Assembly: GCA_016858145.1 (NCBI GenBank)
Contig: JAEHOE010000062.1
Coordinates: 372,001 to 436,000 of the forward strand
Source of the DNA: Edaphochlamys debaryana
Lineage: Eukaryota; Chlorophyta; Chlorophyceae; Chlamydomonadales
Reading direction: 5' to 3'
DNA length: 64,000 bases
The translations under genes and the position numbers were made by a program. Position 1 is the stretch's first letter, and the number at the start of each line of letters is the position of its first letter. Below, one piece after another: positions 41,374 through 53,500 of this stretch. A model generated the notes under the pieces. The model was not told the origin of the DNA and did not search any database. It worked only from the letters and a program-made list of their open reading frames with translations.

Positions 41374-42857
41374 TAACCGGGGCCTGGGGTTAGCCTAAGC
41401 TTCTGCGCTAACGGGGAGACAGGTAGGCTGGCCTACACCTGTGACCCTACTGTGCCTTTGTGTGGAGAAGAGTGTGTAAGGGTGTGTGTTGTGGTGGGAG
41501 AGGAGAGTGGTGGATGGGGGAGAAGGGGGGAGCGTGTGGGTATGGCTGGGGCTGAGGTGAGCTGAGGGGAGCTGGGGGGAAGCGGGGAAAGAGGGGTGTG
41601 TTTTGGTTACAAGGGCACGGTCGGAAGCTGGGGGTGATCAGTCCTTTGCTTCACCGCTAAGAGCAGAGCTGGATTAGCTTTATAGGAGAGTGCTTAGGGA
41701 GCCTGGGTTTGGATTCTTGGGTTGCTTGGGGGTTTGAGTGTGAACTTGTTATATCGACTATGCGCCGAGGGCGGCCTTTTATACCCCTCCCGAGGCCGCG
41801 ATCGGGGTGCCGTACTGCTCCGTTGAGATCCCGGGCCGGCGGGGACTGGACGGACCACCGCTCAAACGCCAGTCTATGTGAATCTGGCGCCGCAGGGTCC
41901 CCCAGGGTGCGAAGGAGTATCGCGTGGCGCAAGCCGGAGGGCGTGGCGGGGTCTGGTGCTCCCAGGCGCCGCCCCCGCCCTTCGCTGGGCGCTTTCTCCA
42001 CATAGGAGCACGCTGGCGCCGCGCTGTTTGCTGCTCTGAACGCCTGTCGCATAACGTGAATGCACGGGGGTGGCGGGCTGACACTCGGGGCTTGGGAGCC
42101 CCCGTTCGCCCACGCACCCGGCCTACCTCGGCCGCGCTAAACATCCCTAACGCACCAATTACGCACAGCCTCTATCACATAGCACCCAGCGGCCAGGGTA
42201 TGGCGCCTCGCCTACGGCAGGGATGGTTCACAAACGCACCGGGCTCTACCTCATCCTAGCTCAACTCCGCTTTCCTAAACGTTCATCCTGCACAACTATG
42301 CAATACTAAACAAGCTGAAAGAGTTGTCGTGGCGGTACTATCGTCCCGCCCGCCGTGCTTGCCACTCCTCTGATGAATGCTTTGCTGGCCTGCCCCGCTT
42401 CGATTGATGAGTGCGGTAGCTGGGTTCAAGCAATGTGGGGAAAGGGAGATCGGCAGGGCTGGAGACACTTGCGCCATTCGTCGCACTTGCCAGAAGCCTC
42501 GCGCCGGAGGCGCTCGGCCCTCAATCAGCTTGGCTCCAAGTCTTGTCGCCTTGCCCTTACATTTCGGGATGAGCCCTGGCCTTCTCGGCCCGAGGGCGAT
42601 GGCGCCTGTCGCAGCCGGCCTCAGCGCTTGCTCCGTCGCGCACCAGCTTCGTCACAAAACAACCAACAAGTCTAGGCGCTCATCTGCCAGCTAGGCCCCT
42701 CCTGACCGCAAGGGGGAGCCTGCGGCGTCCCGGCACGCACCCGCCGGGACCTTCCTCCGTCCCCACGCAAACAGGTGAAGACGTAGGTGGGCCCCACACA
42801 GGTCATGCGCAATGAAGGGGTTTGAACCAACTAGTAAATATCAAGCGGCGGCTTACA
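41374..42857 (-). repeat. Element 1 repeat A, proximal (5') copy, U3 side with TATA
   Basis: Matches 11386-12869 at offset 29988 with no gaps and one mismatch seen. It holds the TATA box at about 41776-41783. Transcription towards the element 1 ORF would now have to cross all of element 2. Confidence 0.9.
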
Positions 42858-42861
42858 TGAG
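42858..42861. repeat. Target-site duplication TGAG, right of element 1
   Basis: Partner of 10329-10332; follows directly after the element terminus ...CTTACA. Confidence 0.8.
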
Positions 42862-43059
42862 CGTGTGTGCAAAGTATGCCATCAAGGTGTTGAAGATGAG
42901 CTTCATGTGTTGTTCGAGTGTGAGGGTTATGAGCGGATTCGGCAAGAGTCTGGCTTATGCTTTCATGGAGGTGATATAGGCTCCTTTTGGCAGCAATGTC
43001 CTCGTGCTCTCGGGCGCTTTTTCCATCGTGTCTTACAGCAGAGCGCGAGTCGAATCTAA
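42862..43059 (+). pseudogene. LINE zinc-ribbon C-terminus, right part of the interrupted copy
   Basis: Reads RVCKVCHQGVEDELHVLFEC followed by EGYERIR, a zf-RVT type C-x2-C ... H-x4-C ribbon that ends L1-type LINE proteins; stop at 43057-43059. Joining 10332 to 42862 continues the frame (RSE then RVCKVC), which shows the nest inserted inside one LINE copy. The 3' end of the LINE is unclear, perhaps around 43110 after a TGTAAC and a CTGT microsatellite. Confidence 0.75.
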
Positions 43060-43623
43060 GTCCTTGGTGTGACCAGACTCTGGCCCTAACGGAGCGTGCG
43101 GGTCGGTCAACACTTGTAACATCTGTCTGTCTGTCATCAGCAGCATGGTCCCCGCAATGCTCCCTCCCTCCTCACGATACCTTATTGCTCATGTACCCCG
43201 ACAGCGGTTGTGCACGGCCCTGTTCTCTGCCGGGCACGCTTCCGTCTACCTCAGATCTCCTCCCTCGTAACTACGCAGCATGACGCAGCATGGCCCCTAC
43301 GAGATCCCACCTTGTCAATCGGTCTCTATGGGCCATGTGCAGCAGCTGTCAGCTGTCAGCACGCTAATGGCAAATGCGGCAACGTCTCAATTTCACATCA
43401 CGGGCACCGGCGTCTGCAGCTCCTCTCCGCCATCGTTGGTTGCCATCCGGCATGCATGCCCTAGCCCGGCCGCCCCTGCGCTTTTGCCGCCCTGTACTTC
43501 TGCCGCCTGTGTTCTTGCCGCCCTGTGCTGCTTGACCCCCGCACATCCTCCCTCCTCATCCTCCCTTGCCCCTTTCGCTCCCCTCCACCTCCACCCCCAC
43601 ACCCCCACCTCCACACCCACCCG
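43060..43623. other. LINE 3' remnant and 3' UTR of the methyltransferase-like gene
   Basis: No coding exon seen. The first 50-100 bp probably belong to the LINE 3' end. The rest is C-rich DNA downstream of the minus-strand gene; no minus-strand TGTAA was found. Confidence 0.5.
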
Positions 43624-46600
43624 CTACCCCTGCCGCCGCTGCGCCCTGGCCGCCATCTGCTCCTTGATCTTGCGCCGCTGCCGCGGGTTGGGCCGCCGCG
43701 CGGTGGGCACCGCCCCCGCCGCCTTGAGGTGCTCCACCCCCCGAGCCAGGTCCACGCCCCAGGGCCCTGCCCCAGCTCCTGCGGCGCCCTTGCCGCCACC
43801 CACGCCCTTGCCGCCGCCACCGCTGCCGCCGGCTGCGGCTGCCGCTCCAGGGCCAGTGCCGGTGCCGGTGCGGGCCCTGCAGGCCTGGAAGACGGGCTCG
43901 GTGTGGGGCCCGAGGCCCACGTACCAGATACTGGAGGGCAGGAGGGGATTGAGGGCACGGGTCGGGTCGCGGAGGGTGATTGTGGTTGATACCCGTGGTT
44001 GGCAGTGCAAGTGTGGGGTGCAGTAGGGAGTGCAAGTGGCGCGCAAGGAGGTTGGCCGCCTTGTGGATGCCCCCATGTCTCCCTCTGTCAGCCGCGCCCC
44101 CCCGCTGCCCCCAGCCGCACCTGAAGAAGGGCGACTCGGCGTGGCCCGTGCCCTCGGGGTGCTCGTACTCGTAGCGGGTGTGGGGCGTGAGGAAGAAGGG
44201 CCGCTGGGGCGCGGGCGTGGAGGTGGCATCCAGGAGCTCAGCAAAGTAGGCCTGCGCGATTGGAAACACATGATGCTTTGGACAGCCCAAAGGAAGGGCT
44301 CGTTTGACGTCGGCGGCTTCGATTTCCGGGCCCCGTCCCCCACGGAAGCCCTGAAGCGCCGAGGGGCACTCTGGCTCGGGCAGCCTCCGCCTACAGGGCC
44401 CGGACTGGTCTGGCCGCCCAAGCCAAGCAACGCGCAACTTGGGCGAGCTACTCGGTGCTACTGAGTAGCAGCTAGCCGACAGTTGGAGGCCGCGCCGGGT
44501 TGCTTTCTCGCACCTTGGTAGCCACATAGTTGGGCATGAGTAGCGCCCAGGGCTTGCCGGAGCGCAGGCAGAACTCCAGGATGCGCTCCTTGTGGTCCTC
44601 TGCCGGTGGTTGCGACGGTTGGGAATTAGGGTTTGGCGGTTGATGGTTAGTCGCTCGCGGTTAGGCATGGTCGCAACCGTGGGCAACGGGTGGGCAGGTG
44701 GCTGTGCCCAGCCCTCAGAGATCCTGGCGCCGAGGGGGCACGCCGAGGGAGTAGGGGCCCTAATCCGTGCATGTGCACGTGCGTTCCGCCCGCTCAGTAG
44801 AATCCCTCGGTCTTGCGACAGGTTTGGTACGGCTCACCCGAGTACGGCGGGTTGGTGACGAGGACGTCGTACTTGGGCAGGTTGCCAGCCTCCACGTCAG
44901 CGTAGAAGTCCCGCTTCCTGAGTGGGAGGGGGCACGCCTGTGTCTTCAAACTCCGACCCTCTTGACGCGCTGCAGATCGTTCACCCACGCGCCCACGGCT
45001 CACCTGTGGATGAAGTTCGTGTACCCTAGGGCCTGCATTGGCGGAACGGGGCCGGGCAACGCGGGTCACTTTCCACGCCCTGCCACGCCCAGCGTCCCCG
45101 CCCCACATGTACCAGTCCCAGGGCCCCCCCATAGACCATAGTCCCAACCCCCTCTTAGCCCCAACCCCCTCCTAGCCCCAGACCCCTCCTGGCCCCAGAC
45201 CCCTCTCGCCTCGAAGTGCCGCCGGATGCCGCCCTGGCAGAAGAAGGGATCGTACACGGCCAGCTGCGCGGGGGAGCACACGCCACGGGCGCACGAAGTA
45301 ACAAACATATGTGTTGGGCGGGGGGTCGGTTCGTTGCGGGATGTGCTGGGGACCGGTATCTGGGAGTGCAACGTACGGCGAAGGATGTGCCAAAGATGTG
45401 TTGTGCGGAGCGGGAGGGGGATGGTGAGTTGCGGCATGTGTACGGTACGGTAAAGGTGCCGTGCCTGGGAGCGCAATGTGGGGTGCGCACCTGCGCGGGT
45501 GACTTGCCCAGTCGCCCGCACAGCGCCGTCAGCACGGGCTGGAGGTCCCGCACCGCCTGAATGGGCGTCTCGAAATGGTCTGCGGCAAGGCGTCAAGGTG
45601 TCCAGGGTCAGGATCACAGTTACGGGACTAGGGTACCGGTACCGAAATGCTGAGTGACGTGCAGGGAACACGGGAGGGCATGTCGGGGAGGCGGCCGAGG
45701 AGGCGAAAGAAGGAGAGGGTCGAGGCATAAGACGGGGCAGGACGGGGATGACATGGGTGAGGTGTGGGGCCCACAGGCAATGGTAAAGGGGTGCAGGGCG
45801 CTTTCCAAAGAAGGGCTTCCGAGAGACGCAAGAGACGCAAGGTGAGAGTCTCATGAGGCTTATGGCGTCTGCTAATCAGACCCAACGCGAGCCGCTCACC
45901 GTTGTAGTCGACCTCAAAGGGCCAGAACGACGTGTCCACTTTCCGCCGCTTCTTGGAGCCATCGGCCTTGCCGCCGCCCGGGGCCGGGGCCGGGCCGCCG
46001 CGGCCGCTGGGCCCGGGCCGCTCATCCCCGTCGTCTTCCTCCGCCTCAGCGGCTTTGCGCTTCCCGGGCTTGACTCCGGCGCCCGACTTTGCCCCGCCTG
46101 GCGCGGCCCCGTGCTCGTCACGCCGGGCCTTGGGGGCCTTATGGGGCTTGGGGCCCTGCTTCGCTGGGGCTTGCTCGCGAGCAGCTACGGCATTGGGCTG
46201 GTGCTTGGGCTGGTGCTTGGGCTGACCCTGGAGGCCGCTTTGGCGCCCCTCCTCCGGCTTCCCGCCAGGTGCGCCACCGCCGCCGGGGTATGCGTTCTGG
46301 TTGGGCTTCTGGGGCCGCTGCTGGCTGCCCGCTGTGGGGGCTTTGGGGGCTGCCGGCTGCGGGCGGCCCTTGCCCTGACGTTGCTCCGGCTTCCGCTGTG
46401 CAGGCAGCTGCTGCGCCGCTGTGCCTGGCGAAGCCTTATGCTGCGCGGAGAGGAGGCAGCAGAGGGGCCGGAGGTAAGGGGTCAGCAGCGACGCCGGGCA
46501 CGGACGGGTTCCCCGTCAGCCCCGACCGGCCTCCCCGCGGGGTCCTCACCTGCTTACCCCCCTCGCCTAGCTTCTGCTTCTTTGCTGTTTTCCCCGTCGC

Positions 46601-46825
46601 AGGCGACTGGCCTCCTCGCGGTGTTGGTGTCGATGAAGGCTGCTTCGCGCCGCTCAATTCCGCTTTGCGCTTGTTGCCTTGCACTTTATTCTTCTGCTTA
46701 TCCTTCTTGCCCGTAGTGCCGGCACCAGACTTGCCATCGCGCCGGTCGGCGCCCGGAGCCTTGCTCGCTGCGCCCTTGCGACTAAAAAGGCCACTGAAGT
46801 CGGGCACGTCGACGTCTGCGTCCAT
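43624..46825 (-). CDS. NPPY-motif methyltransferase-like protein with basic N-terminal extension
   Basis: Nine exons in phase: 46825-46550, 46440-45900, 45579-45491, 45263-45210, 45032-45004, 44917-44838, 44599-44514, 44251-44121, 43930-43624; 530 residues. Start ATG 46825, stop TAG 43626-43624. Residues 1-270 are Lys/Gly/Pro-rich with nuclear-signal-like runs (KKDKQKNK, KKRRKVD). The conserved domain begins DTSFWPFEVDYN, continues DPFFCQGGIRRHFEALGY, then KYDVLVTNPPYSEDHKERIL and GKPWALLMPNYVATK, and ends FFSIWYVGLG. NPPY is the catalytic motif of amino-methylating Rossmann enzymes, so an N-methyltransferase acting on nucleic acid or protein is likely; the substrate is unknown. The tail is Gly/Ala-rich and basic. 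The intron between exons 4 and 5 has a GC donor (GAG|GCGAGA). Confidence 0.8.
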
Positions 46826-47564
46826 GGTCGCCTTAGCGGGATACACTCGTCGCTCAAGCGTGGGTAAATGCTTTACAGCGGCATGCAGCTATTCCACCAG
46901 GCGCAAGCGTACATCCTATTGCTTTAGCCTTGTGTCTTACAAGGCATACACGCAGTGCTGAGCTGCATATGCCACTGCGCCTCGCCAACTCCTCCAGGCC
47001 GACACCAACCACACCCGCACCCCCGCCGGCCCCGCGCCTTCTGCGCACTTCCCCCGAAGAGTCCTCGAGCCACCGTGCACAAAGATGCAGGTCGTTGGTA
47101 TGAGTATGAAGATTCGTCTCTACCATACGCGCCTCAGACCCACGTCGCAGCGCGTATCATCCTCGCATCCCTTCCTCAGCTCGCTCCACTCACGTCCCTG
47201 ACCTCACCCCTCGCCACTCGCTACCCGCTCGCGCTCAGGTCACGGGCCGTGCGGAGCCCACTGTACGTCCCCTAGTACATCCAAATCATGTATACACGTG
47301 CCCACACCTTGTCAATTACGTATCTAGTCGCTTTACCCCCTCCCCCTGCAGCTGCTGGCTGCAACGATCCCCACCGCCCCCCCAGAGAGAGCCCTCCCCC
47401 TCTCCATCCTCTTCACTCCCCATCCCCCATCCATCTTGCACGAGCTGAGTGACTCCCGGTCCTTCCACCCCTCGTCCTTACGTCAGCGGCTTGGACCAAA
47501 CGCCCGTCCTCATCTGCCTCCTCTGCCCAATGCCAGAGGTCCCTCACCCACCGTGCCCACGCGT
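46826..47564. other. Tight tail-to-head spacer between sirtuin and methyltransferase-like gene
   Basis: 740 bp, no coding exon. It must hold the sirtuin 3' UTR and the promoter of the next minus-strand gene. Candidate minus-strand TGTAA signals are at 46941-46937 and 46877-46873. Confidence 0.5.
46937..46941 (-). terminator. Candidate TGTAA poly(A) signal of the sirtuin gene
   Basis: Minus-strand TGTAA 624 bp past the sirtuin stop and only about 110 bp upstream of the next gene's ATG. A second TGTAA is at 46877-46873. Confidence 0.35.
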
Positions 47565-50500
47565 TTAATGCTGGGCGCCGGCGGCGGGTTGGAAGGCCGC
47601 TGTTCCGCCAGCCAACGCCAGCGCCGCCGGGTCCATTGCCGCCGCCGCCGCCAGCGGATCCGCCGGCGGCAGCGCCACAGGCACCGGCGCCGCCGCCGTC
47701 ATAGCTGCCGCCGCCGCCGCCACGGGGTCGTGCGCCGCCTGCCAGGCCGCCATGCCGGGCACCTCGTGCCCAGCCACTGCCGGCTCTGCCGCCGCCGCCA
47801 CTCCCGCCTGCCCTGCCGCCGCCGCTGCCGCCGCCGCCGCCAGGTCTGCCTGCTGCTGCTGCTGCAGCAGGAGGTGGAGCGCCTGCTGGTGCTGCAGGAG
47901 CAGCGCCTGGTGGTGTTGCTCTGCGGCCGCCGCCGCCGCCGCCTGCGCCGCCGCCCGGGCCGCCGCCGCCTGGGCCACGGCCACGGGGTCGGCCTCCGCC
48001 AGCTCCGCCGCCGCCGTTGGCGCGGCCTCCGCCACCGCGACCGGTGGCAGCGGCGGCTGCTCTACCGCCGGCAGCGCTGCTGCCGTCAGGTCTGCGGGGG
48101 CCGCGAGAGCGGTGGGGGCGGCGGCCACGCTCGCGGCTGCGGCATCTGCCGGCGGCATGGCCGCGGGCGGCGCAGCGGGCGCAGCAGCAACTGCGGCCGG
48201 CTGCTGCGCCTGCTGTGCGTGCTGCGCCAGGAGCAGCTGCTGTGCTGCGAGCTGCTGTGCCGCCAGCTGCTGCTGTTGTTGTTGCTGTTGCAGGGCCAGC
48301 AGAAGAGCCGGGTCGTAGGCGGGAGCCGCGGCGGCTGGCGGCGCCAGCGCCGGTACAGGCGGAGGCACGGGGACGGCTGCGGGCGCCGAAGCCGGCAGCA
48401 GCACCGGTGCGGGAGCGGGCACTGGGGCCACCACCGGGGCCGCATTGGGCATCCCTGCCGGCACGGACACCGGCGCTGGCGCCGTAGCCGCCGCCAACTG
48501 CGGCGGCGGCGGCGTGGCGGCGGCAGGCGCCGACGGCGGAGCTGTCGTTACCGCCGCGCCGCCGGCTGCGGCCGCCGCCTGCTGCTGCCGCAGCTGGAGG
48601 GCCACCAGCTGTTGGAGCTGCATAAACTGCACGAGCTGAGTCAGCGCCGCCGCTTGGCCACCGCCGGCGGCGGCACCGCCACCGGCCGCCGCCGCCGCCG
48701 CTGCGGCTGCCGCCGCCAGCGGGTTCGCGGCGCCGCCCGCCCCCGCCAGCCCCGCCAGCAGCAGACCCGCCAGCGGGTTCAAGCCCCCGCCCAAGGCCCC
48801 GCCTGGTCCTGGCGAATGCATGGGCCCGGGCCCGGGCGTGGCGGAGGAGGGGCGGCTGCGTGGGGGCCGGCCGCGGCCGCGCCCTCGCCCGCGGCCCCGC
48901 GTCACCGCCGCTTTCCCCTTGGCCCCTTTCGTCCTGCGGCAGCGCCCTTCGTCTTCGTCCTTGCCCTCCCTGTAGTCAGAGTCCTCGTCATCGTCCACGA
49001 ACGCCGGCCCTTCATCGTCCGGCTCTTCCTCATAATACGCGTACTTGCGCCCCTTGGTCGCCGCGCCGCCGCCGCCGTTGATCCGCGGCCCGGCGGCGGC
49101 GGCCGGCTCCAGCGGCGGCGCTGCACCCGCCGCCGCCGCGTGCGAGAGCTCGACGGCGCCGTTGGCGAAGCCGCCATGGGGCCCCGCCGCCAGGCCCGTC
49201 TCTAACCGAGCCTCCGGCTCGGGCTTGACCCCCGACTCCGCCTTCAGCCCAGCCGACAGCCCCGCTGCGATCCCAGTGTCTAGAGACTCGTGCTTGACTT
49301 CCGAATCGTGCCCGGGCAGAAGCGGCGGCGGCGGCGGCGTCCCCCAGCCCGCCGCCGCCAGGCTGACGCCGTCAGGCCCCGACGCCATCGCCGCCATCGC
49401 CGCCGCCTGCGCCTCCGCCACCGCCTGCGCCGCCGCCGCCTGCGCTGCCGCCGCCGCCGTCGCTTGCGCCGCCGCCTGCGCTGCCACCGCCTGCGCCGCC
49501 ACTAGCGGGTCCACGGACGGCCCCGCCGCCGCCACCGCTGCCGCCGCCGCTTGTGCCGCCGCCTGCGCCACCGCCGCCGCCTGGGACTGCGCCTGGGCCT
49601 GGGCCGCCGCCGCCTGCGCCGCCGCCTGTGCTTGCGCCGCCAGCACGAGCGCAAGCGACGACGGCGCCGCCACCGCCGCGCCGTTCACTGCCACTTCCGC
49701 CGCCGCCACCGCCGCTGCCGCCGCCACAGGCGGATCGCAACCACTCGTACTCACCACACCGTTTGTGTGTGCGTGAGCGTGAGCGTGCGTGTGCGTGTGC
49801 GTGTGCGCCGCCGTCTCCCCTTCTGCCGCCGCCACCGTGGGTGCGGAAGGGCCGGCGGCTGTGCCAGCGGCACCCAGGGACCCCGCTCCGTCGGCCCTGT
49901 TCCCGCTCCCGCTGGGTCCGGCGTGCGATGCCTCGACCTGAGGCTGTGCCGCCGCCGCCTCGCCCGCCGGCCCTGGCCCTGCCGCCGGCACCTCTGCTGC
50001 CGCCGCCGCCGCCGGCCCTGTCCCTGCCGCCGCCGCTGCCGCCGCCGCCGCCAGCTCGTGGGGGGGCATGCTAGCCAGATCCGCCGAGATCGACTCCTGC
50101 AGCCGGAGCGCCTGCGGTGTCGGGGCGTGGGAGGATGGCATGGGTGAGGGTCAGGCCACGTCCCGACCTGTCCGTCACAACGTGACGTCAGTTATTCAGA
50201 CTCCCACAACATGCTCGGTCACGAGGTCGATGCATCAAGCCGTATTACTAAGGTACAACAGGCCCGGTGCCGTACGCACCATGGCGGGGAAGGCCACGTC
50301 GCTGGTCTCCCGTACGTCCAGGATCTGCAGCTCGTTGGGGTTGGACATGGCTGTGATGAGGTTGAAGTACGGCTCGTCCGAGGGGTTGATCAGCACCTGC
50401 GGGGCGGTTGGCGGTTAGGGTGCTTAATCGGCAAACGCTTCGGCATGGCAGGCGGCAGGTTAGGGGCGGATGGCTATCACGTGTGCAGCCCGGCCCAGCC

Positions 50501-53500
50501 CCAGCCCCATCACCGCGGCCCTGAATGACGGGCCGCGGCTCTCATCTTCACAATCCCAATCCCTCCCCCGTGGCGTCCACCTGCGGCACCGCTTTGAGGA
50601 GGCGGAACTCAAGGAAACCCGCCCAGCCCCGCCCGGCCGGCCGGGCCCGGACCCACCCGTCACACCGCGCCACCGTGCCTTTTGCCCCTGCGACCCCGCC
50701 CTCCGGCCGCCCCCACCTGCGGCACCGCGTTGAGCCGCCCCACGGTCCCCAGCATGTGCCGCACGCGGCGGAAGTACTCCACCGACGCCGACTGTTGGAA
50801 CGAGATGCCCGCCCACACCACCATGTCGCACACCTGCGGCCGGAACAGGGGCCGGAACAGGGGTACTTTTCTGAGCGGGAAACGAACAGGGTAGTTGGGG
50901 ATGGTACGTGAGGGACTAGTTAGGGGTTGATCGGGGGCCGGGCAAGCGGCGCGAGCGCATGGCTGCAGCAGAGCTCAACAGCCTCACGCACATGTTCGGG
51001 TATCAGGTAAACAATCACGTTCACGACTACACATGTACAGCTATTGCCTCTTTGATTCGGTTCTTGCCACCCCCAACACAAGCTCTCCGCCGGTTGCCAC
51101 CCCCGCCAGCCAGCCCACACCTTGAGGTCCTCCTCCAGGACGTCGAACACGTGCTCGGGCGTGATGCAGTCGCCCTCACCGTCGTCGTACAGCATCACCT
51201 ACCGTACCACACGGCGCGCGGCAGGCGGTACAGGCCGGTCAGCGTAGCAGCGCAGACCCCTAGCCTCAGAGCCCTGAGCGCTGCCTCCCTCGTGCACCCA
51301 GCCCGCAAGGTCTGTAAGGCCAGCCCCCCACACACACCGTCCCCGTCCCCGCCCCCGCCCGGGCCTTGAGGTCGTCTCAGAGCCCTGAGCGCTGCAAGGC
51401 CAGGCCCCACCCCCGCCCCCGCCCCATCCTCGGGGCCCACCCGAACCCCCACCTTGAACCGCAGCTGGTCCTCCCCGCACGCCGCGCATGGCACGGGCTG
51501 CTCCGCCCGCATGAGCGCCATGTTGGCCTTGGACAGGGGCTCCACGGCGTGGCAGGAGGGGCACACCAGCTGCCTGGGGGGACAGAGGGGCGGAGAGCGG
51601 GTTACTGTGTCGAGCGAGACGGTGCGGCAGCGGCAGGGGAGAGGAGAGGAGGGTGCGGACCCGCGAGTGCCAGCCACAGCCCCGCCACGAATGCCTCTTC
51701 CCGCACCCGGGTGGGCCGACTCCGCACAACTCCTCAGCCCCCCGCTCCCCCCCCCGCCCCGCCGCACCTGATGTTGCCGTGCATCTCCACGGTGCAGCCG
51801 CTGGGGTTGCGCTCGTGGTGCCACGTGTCCATGCCCACCACCTGCGGCACGTGGAGGGGGAGGGCGGCCGTCACGGAAGCGCCAGGTAGGGCCGCGGTGG
51901 ATCGCAAGGGGCCGTCGCCGGTAGGCACCCCGCCGTTCCCTGGAACCAAAACACGCCCGTTACAGCCCTTCTAACTCGGCCCTGCCGCCCTGGGCAGAGC
52001 TCGGGGCCCCAGGTGACCTCTGGGAAACCTTGGCCCACCAGCACCACCCTCACCATGCACGATACCCAGCCAACCACCCTATCACTCACCCATCCCCCCC
52101 CCCAGACACACACACTTCCTACGCCTACGCACTAAAATACATATCACGCGCCCAGCCTACGCATCCTAAGCACACACCTCCGACAGGCCGTCTATGTTGA
52201 GCGTGTAGTGCCGCTGCAGCGCGCCCAGCTGCTTGATGCGCGCGATGGCGTAGTGGCCCGTGGCGGCGCGGGAGGCCTGGGCCTCGGAGTAGATCTGGGC
52301 GAAGAAGGACTGCGCGGAAGGGGGGTCGGGGGGTTGCGGATGGGGTTGTGAGGGGTTGCGGATGGGAATTGGGGGGCTTGGGTGGTGAGGCAGGGTCGGG
52401 TCGAAGGGCGGGGTGGGTGGAGTGGGGTAGGCGGAGAGGGAGGAGTGTTGGGACGCCTCGGGTGGCCGACCCACATGGGGAGAGCGCTGTGGGGCCATCG
52501 GGGCCTAACGTGCCCTTGAAATCCCTTGCCGCTGGCTCAACCCCGCCCGCAGGCAGCTTCCCACAGTGGCAAGGGGCGGACAGGGAAACAAGACACGAGA
52601 GAGGGCAGCCGCCCGAGAGGAGGCCGAGACACACCTGCACCTCAGCCCGCCGCTGGCGATAGAACGAGTAGGTGAAGAGCTTAATCCCGTCCTGCACCTT
52701 GAACTTCTTGCGTGCGCGCTCGTACAGGCCGTTGCGCGTGCTGAACATGGACATGCCTGTACGGCGTACGGCAGGCGTATGACGAAGGGCACAGAAATGG
52801 CAGAGGCGTCAAGAGTGGAGAACGTGGCTATTCTGGAGGGGGTTGGCACGGCGACCTATGACGGTGGTGGGCCGGTTGGCATTGTGGGGTGGTGGGAAAG
52901 GAGCCGGACACGCCCCGCGAAACCGGTGCCCGATTCCGCGCCAGCCAAAGGCACGGGCGGGAGCTTGCTAGGGTCCGCGCCGGGCGAGCAGGGGTCTCAA
53001 GGAGCGAGAGTGTGTGGAAGGGACGTCGGGTTGCCGCCGAGGCCCGGCGGAGGGACGAAGCCCGTCGGGGTACGCAGTGCGGGCCCGGGGCACCGTGGCA
53101 GCGCAGCGCGCGGGGCATAACGGTCACAGCTCAATGACAGGTCCCCAGCGAGTGGAACAGTATGCCGAACCACCATCTCCTTGTGGCCGCAAGAGCCGTG
53201 GTTCCCAGGCAGGGGAGGGACTGGTAGCTGACCCTCGGCCTGGGGCCCCAAGCCCTCCCGCTTGGGCCCCCCAGGCTCTCCAGGACGCTAGGCCGGGCCC
53301 CGAACTGCTGGCTAGCGTGCATCAGGATCCAGGAACTACCCCCGACGTCCCGCGCGCTGGCCACCAACAAAGCGCAACCGCGCCTCATCCTCTGCGCGCC
53401 CATCATCCTCGCCCAGCGACCCACCAGAAGTGGCGGAGATGCCTGACCCCGTGAACATGATGATGCGGCGGCAGCGCTCAGTGACCCGCAGCACCGTGTC

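Larger units (their letters stand above)
10333..42857 (-). mobile_element. Element 1: giant Ty3/Gypsy-type retrotransposon with split direct repeats
   Basis: About 20.9 kb after subtracting nested element 2. In the coding (minus) sense the order is: repeat A (42857-41374 plus 29704-28661), PBS-like TGGTAGCGGGACC (28660-28648), one 4861-codon frame with gag, protease, RT, RNase H, PHD and DDE integrase (28458-13876), a 1 kb noncoding stretch, the 9-mer CTGAGCGCA (B1, 12880-12872), gc, a second A (12869-10342), and a second CTGAGCGCA (B2, 10341-10333). Outer ends are TG...CA with a TGAG duplication. The two A copies have the same length (2528 bp) and I found one difference (12591 A versus 42579 G region), so insertion was recent. 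The 3' A copy is followed by B2 while the 5' copy runs straight into the PBS, so these are not plain LTRs. Confidence 0.85.

Noticed and set aside
10333..42857. Assigning the elements to DIRS/PAT because of their split repeats
   Set aside because: Both polyproteins contain H2C2 and DDE integrase motifs and no tyrosine recombinase was seen; target duplications are also present.
47436..49205. 589-codon Arg-rich open frame on the + strand
   Set aside because: Antisense shadow of the GCC/CAG repeats in the sirtuin tail.
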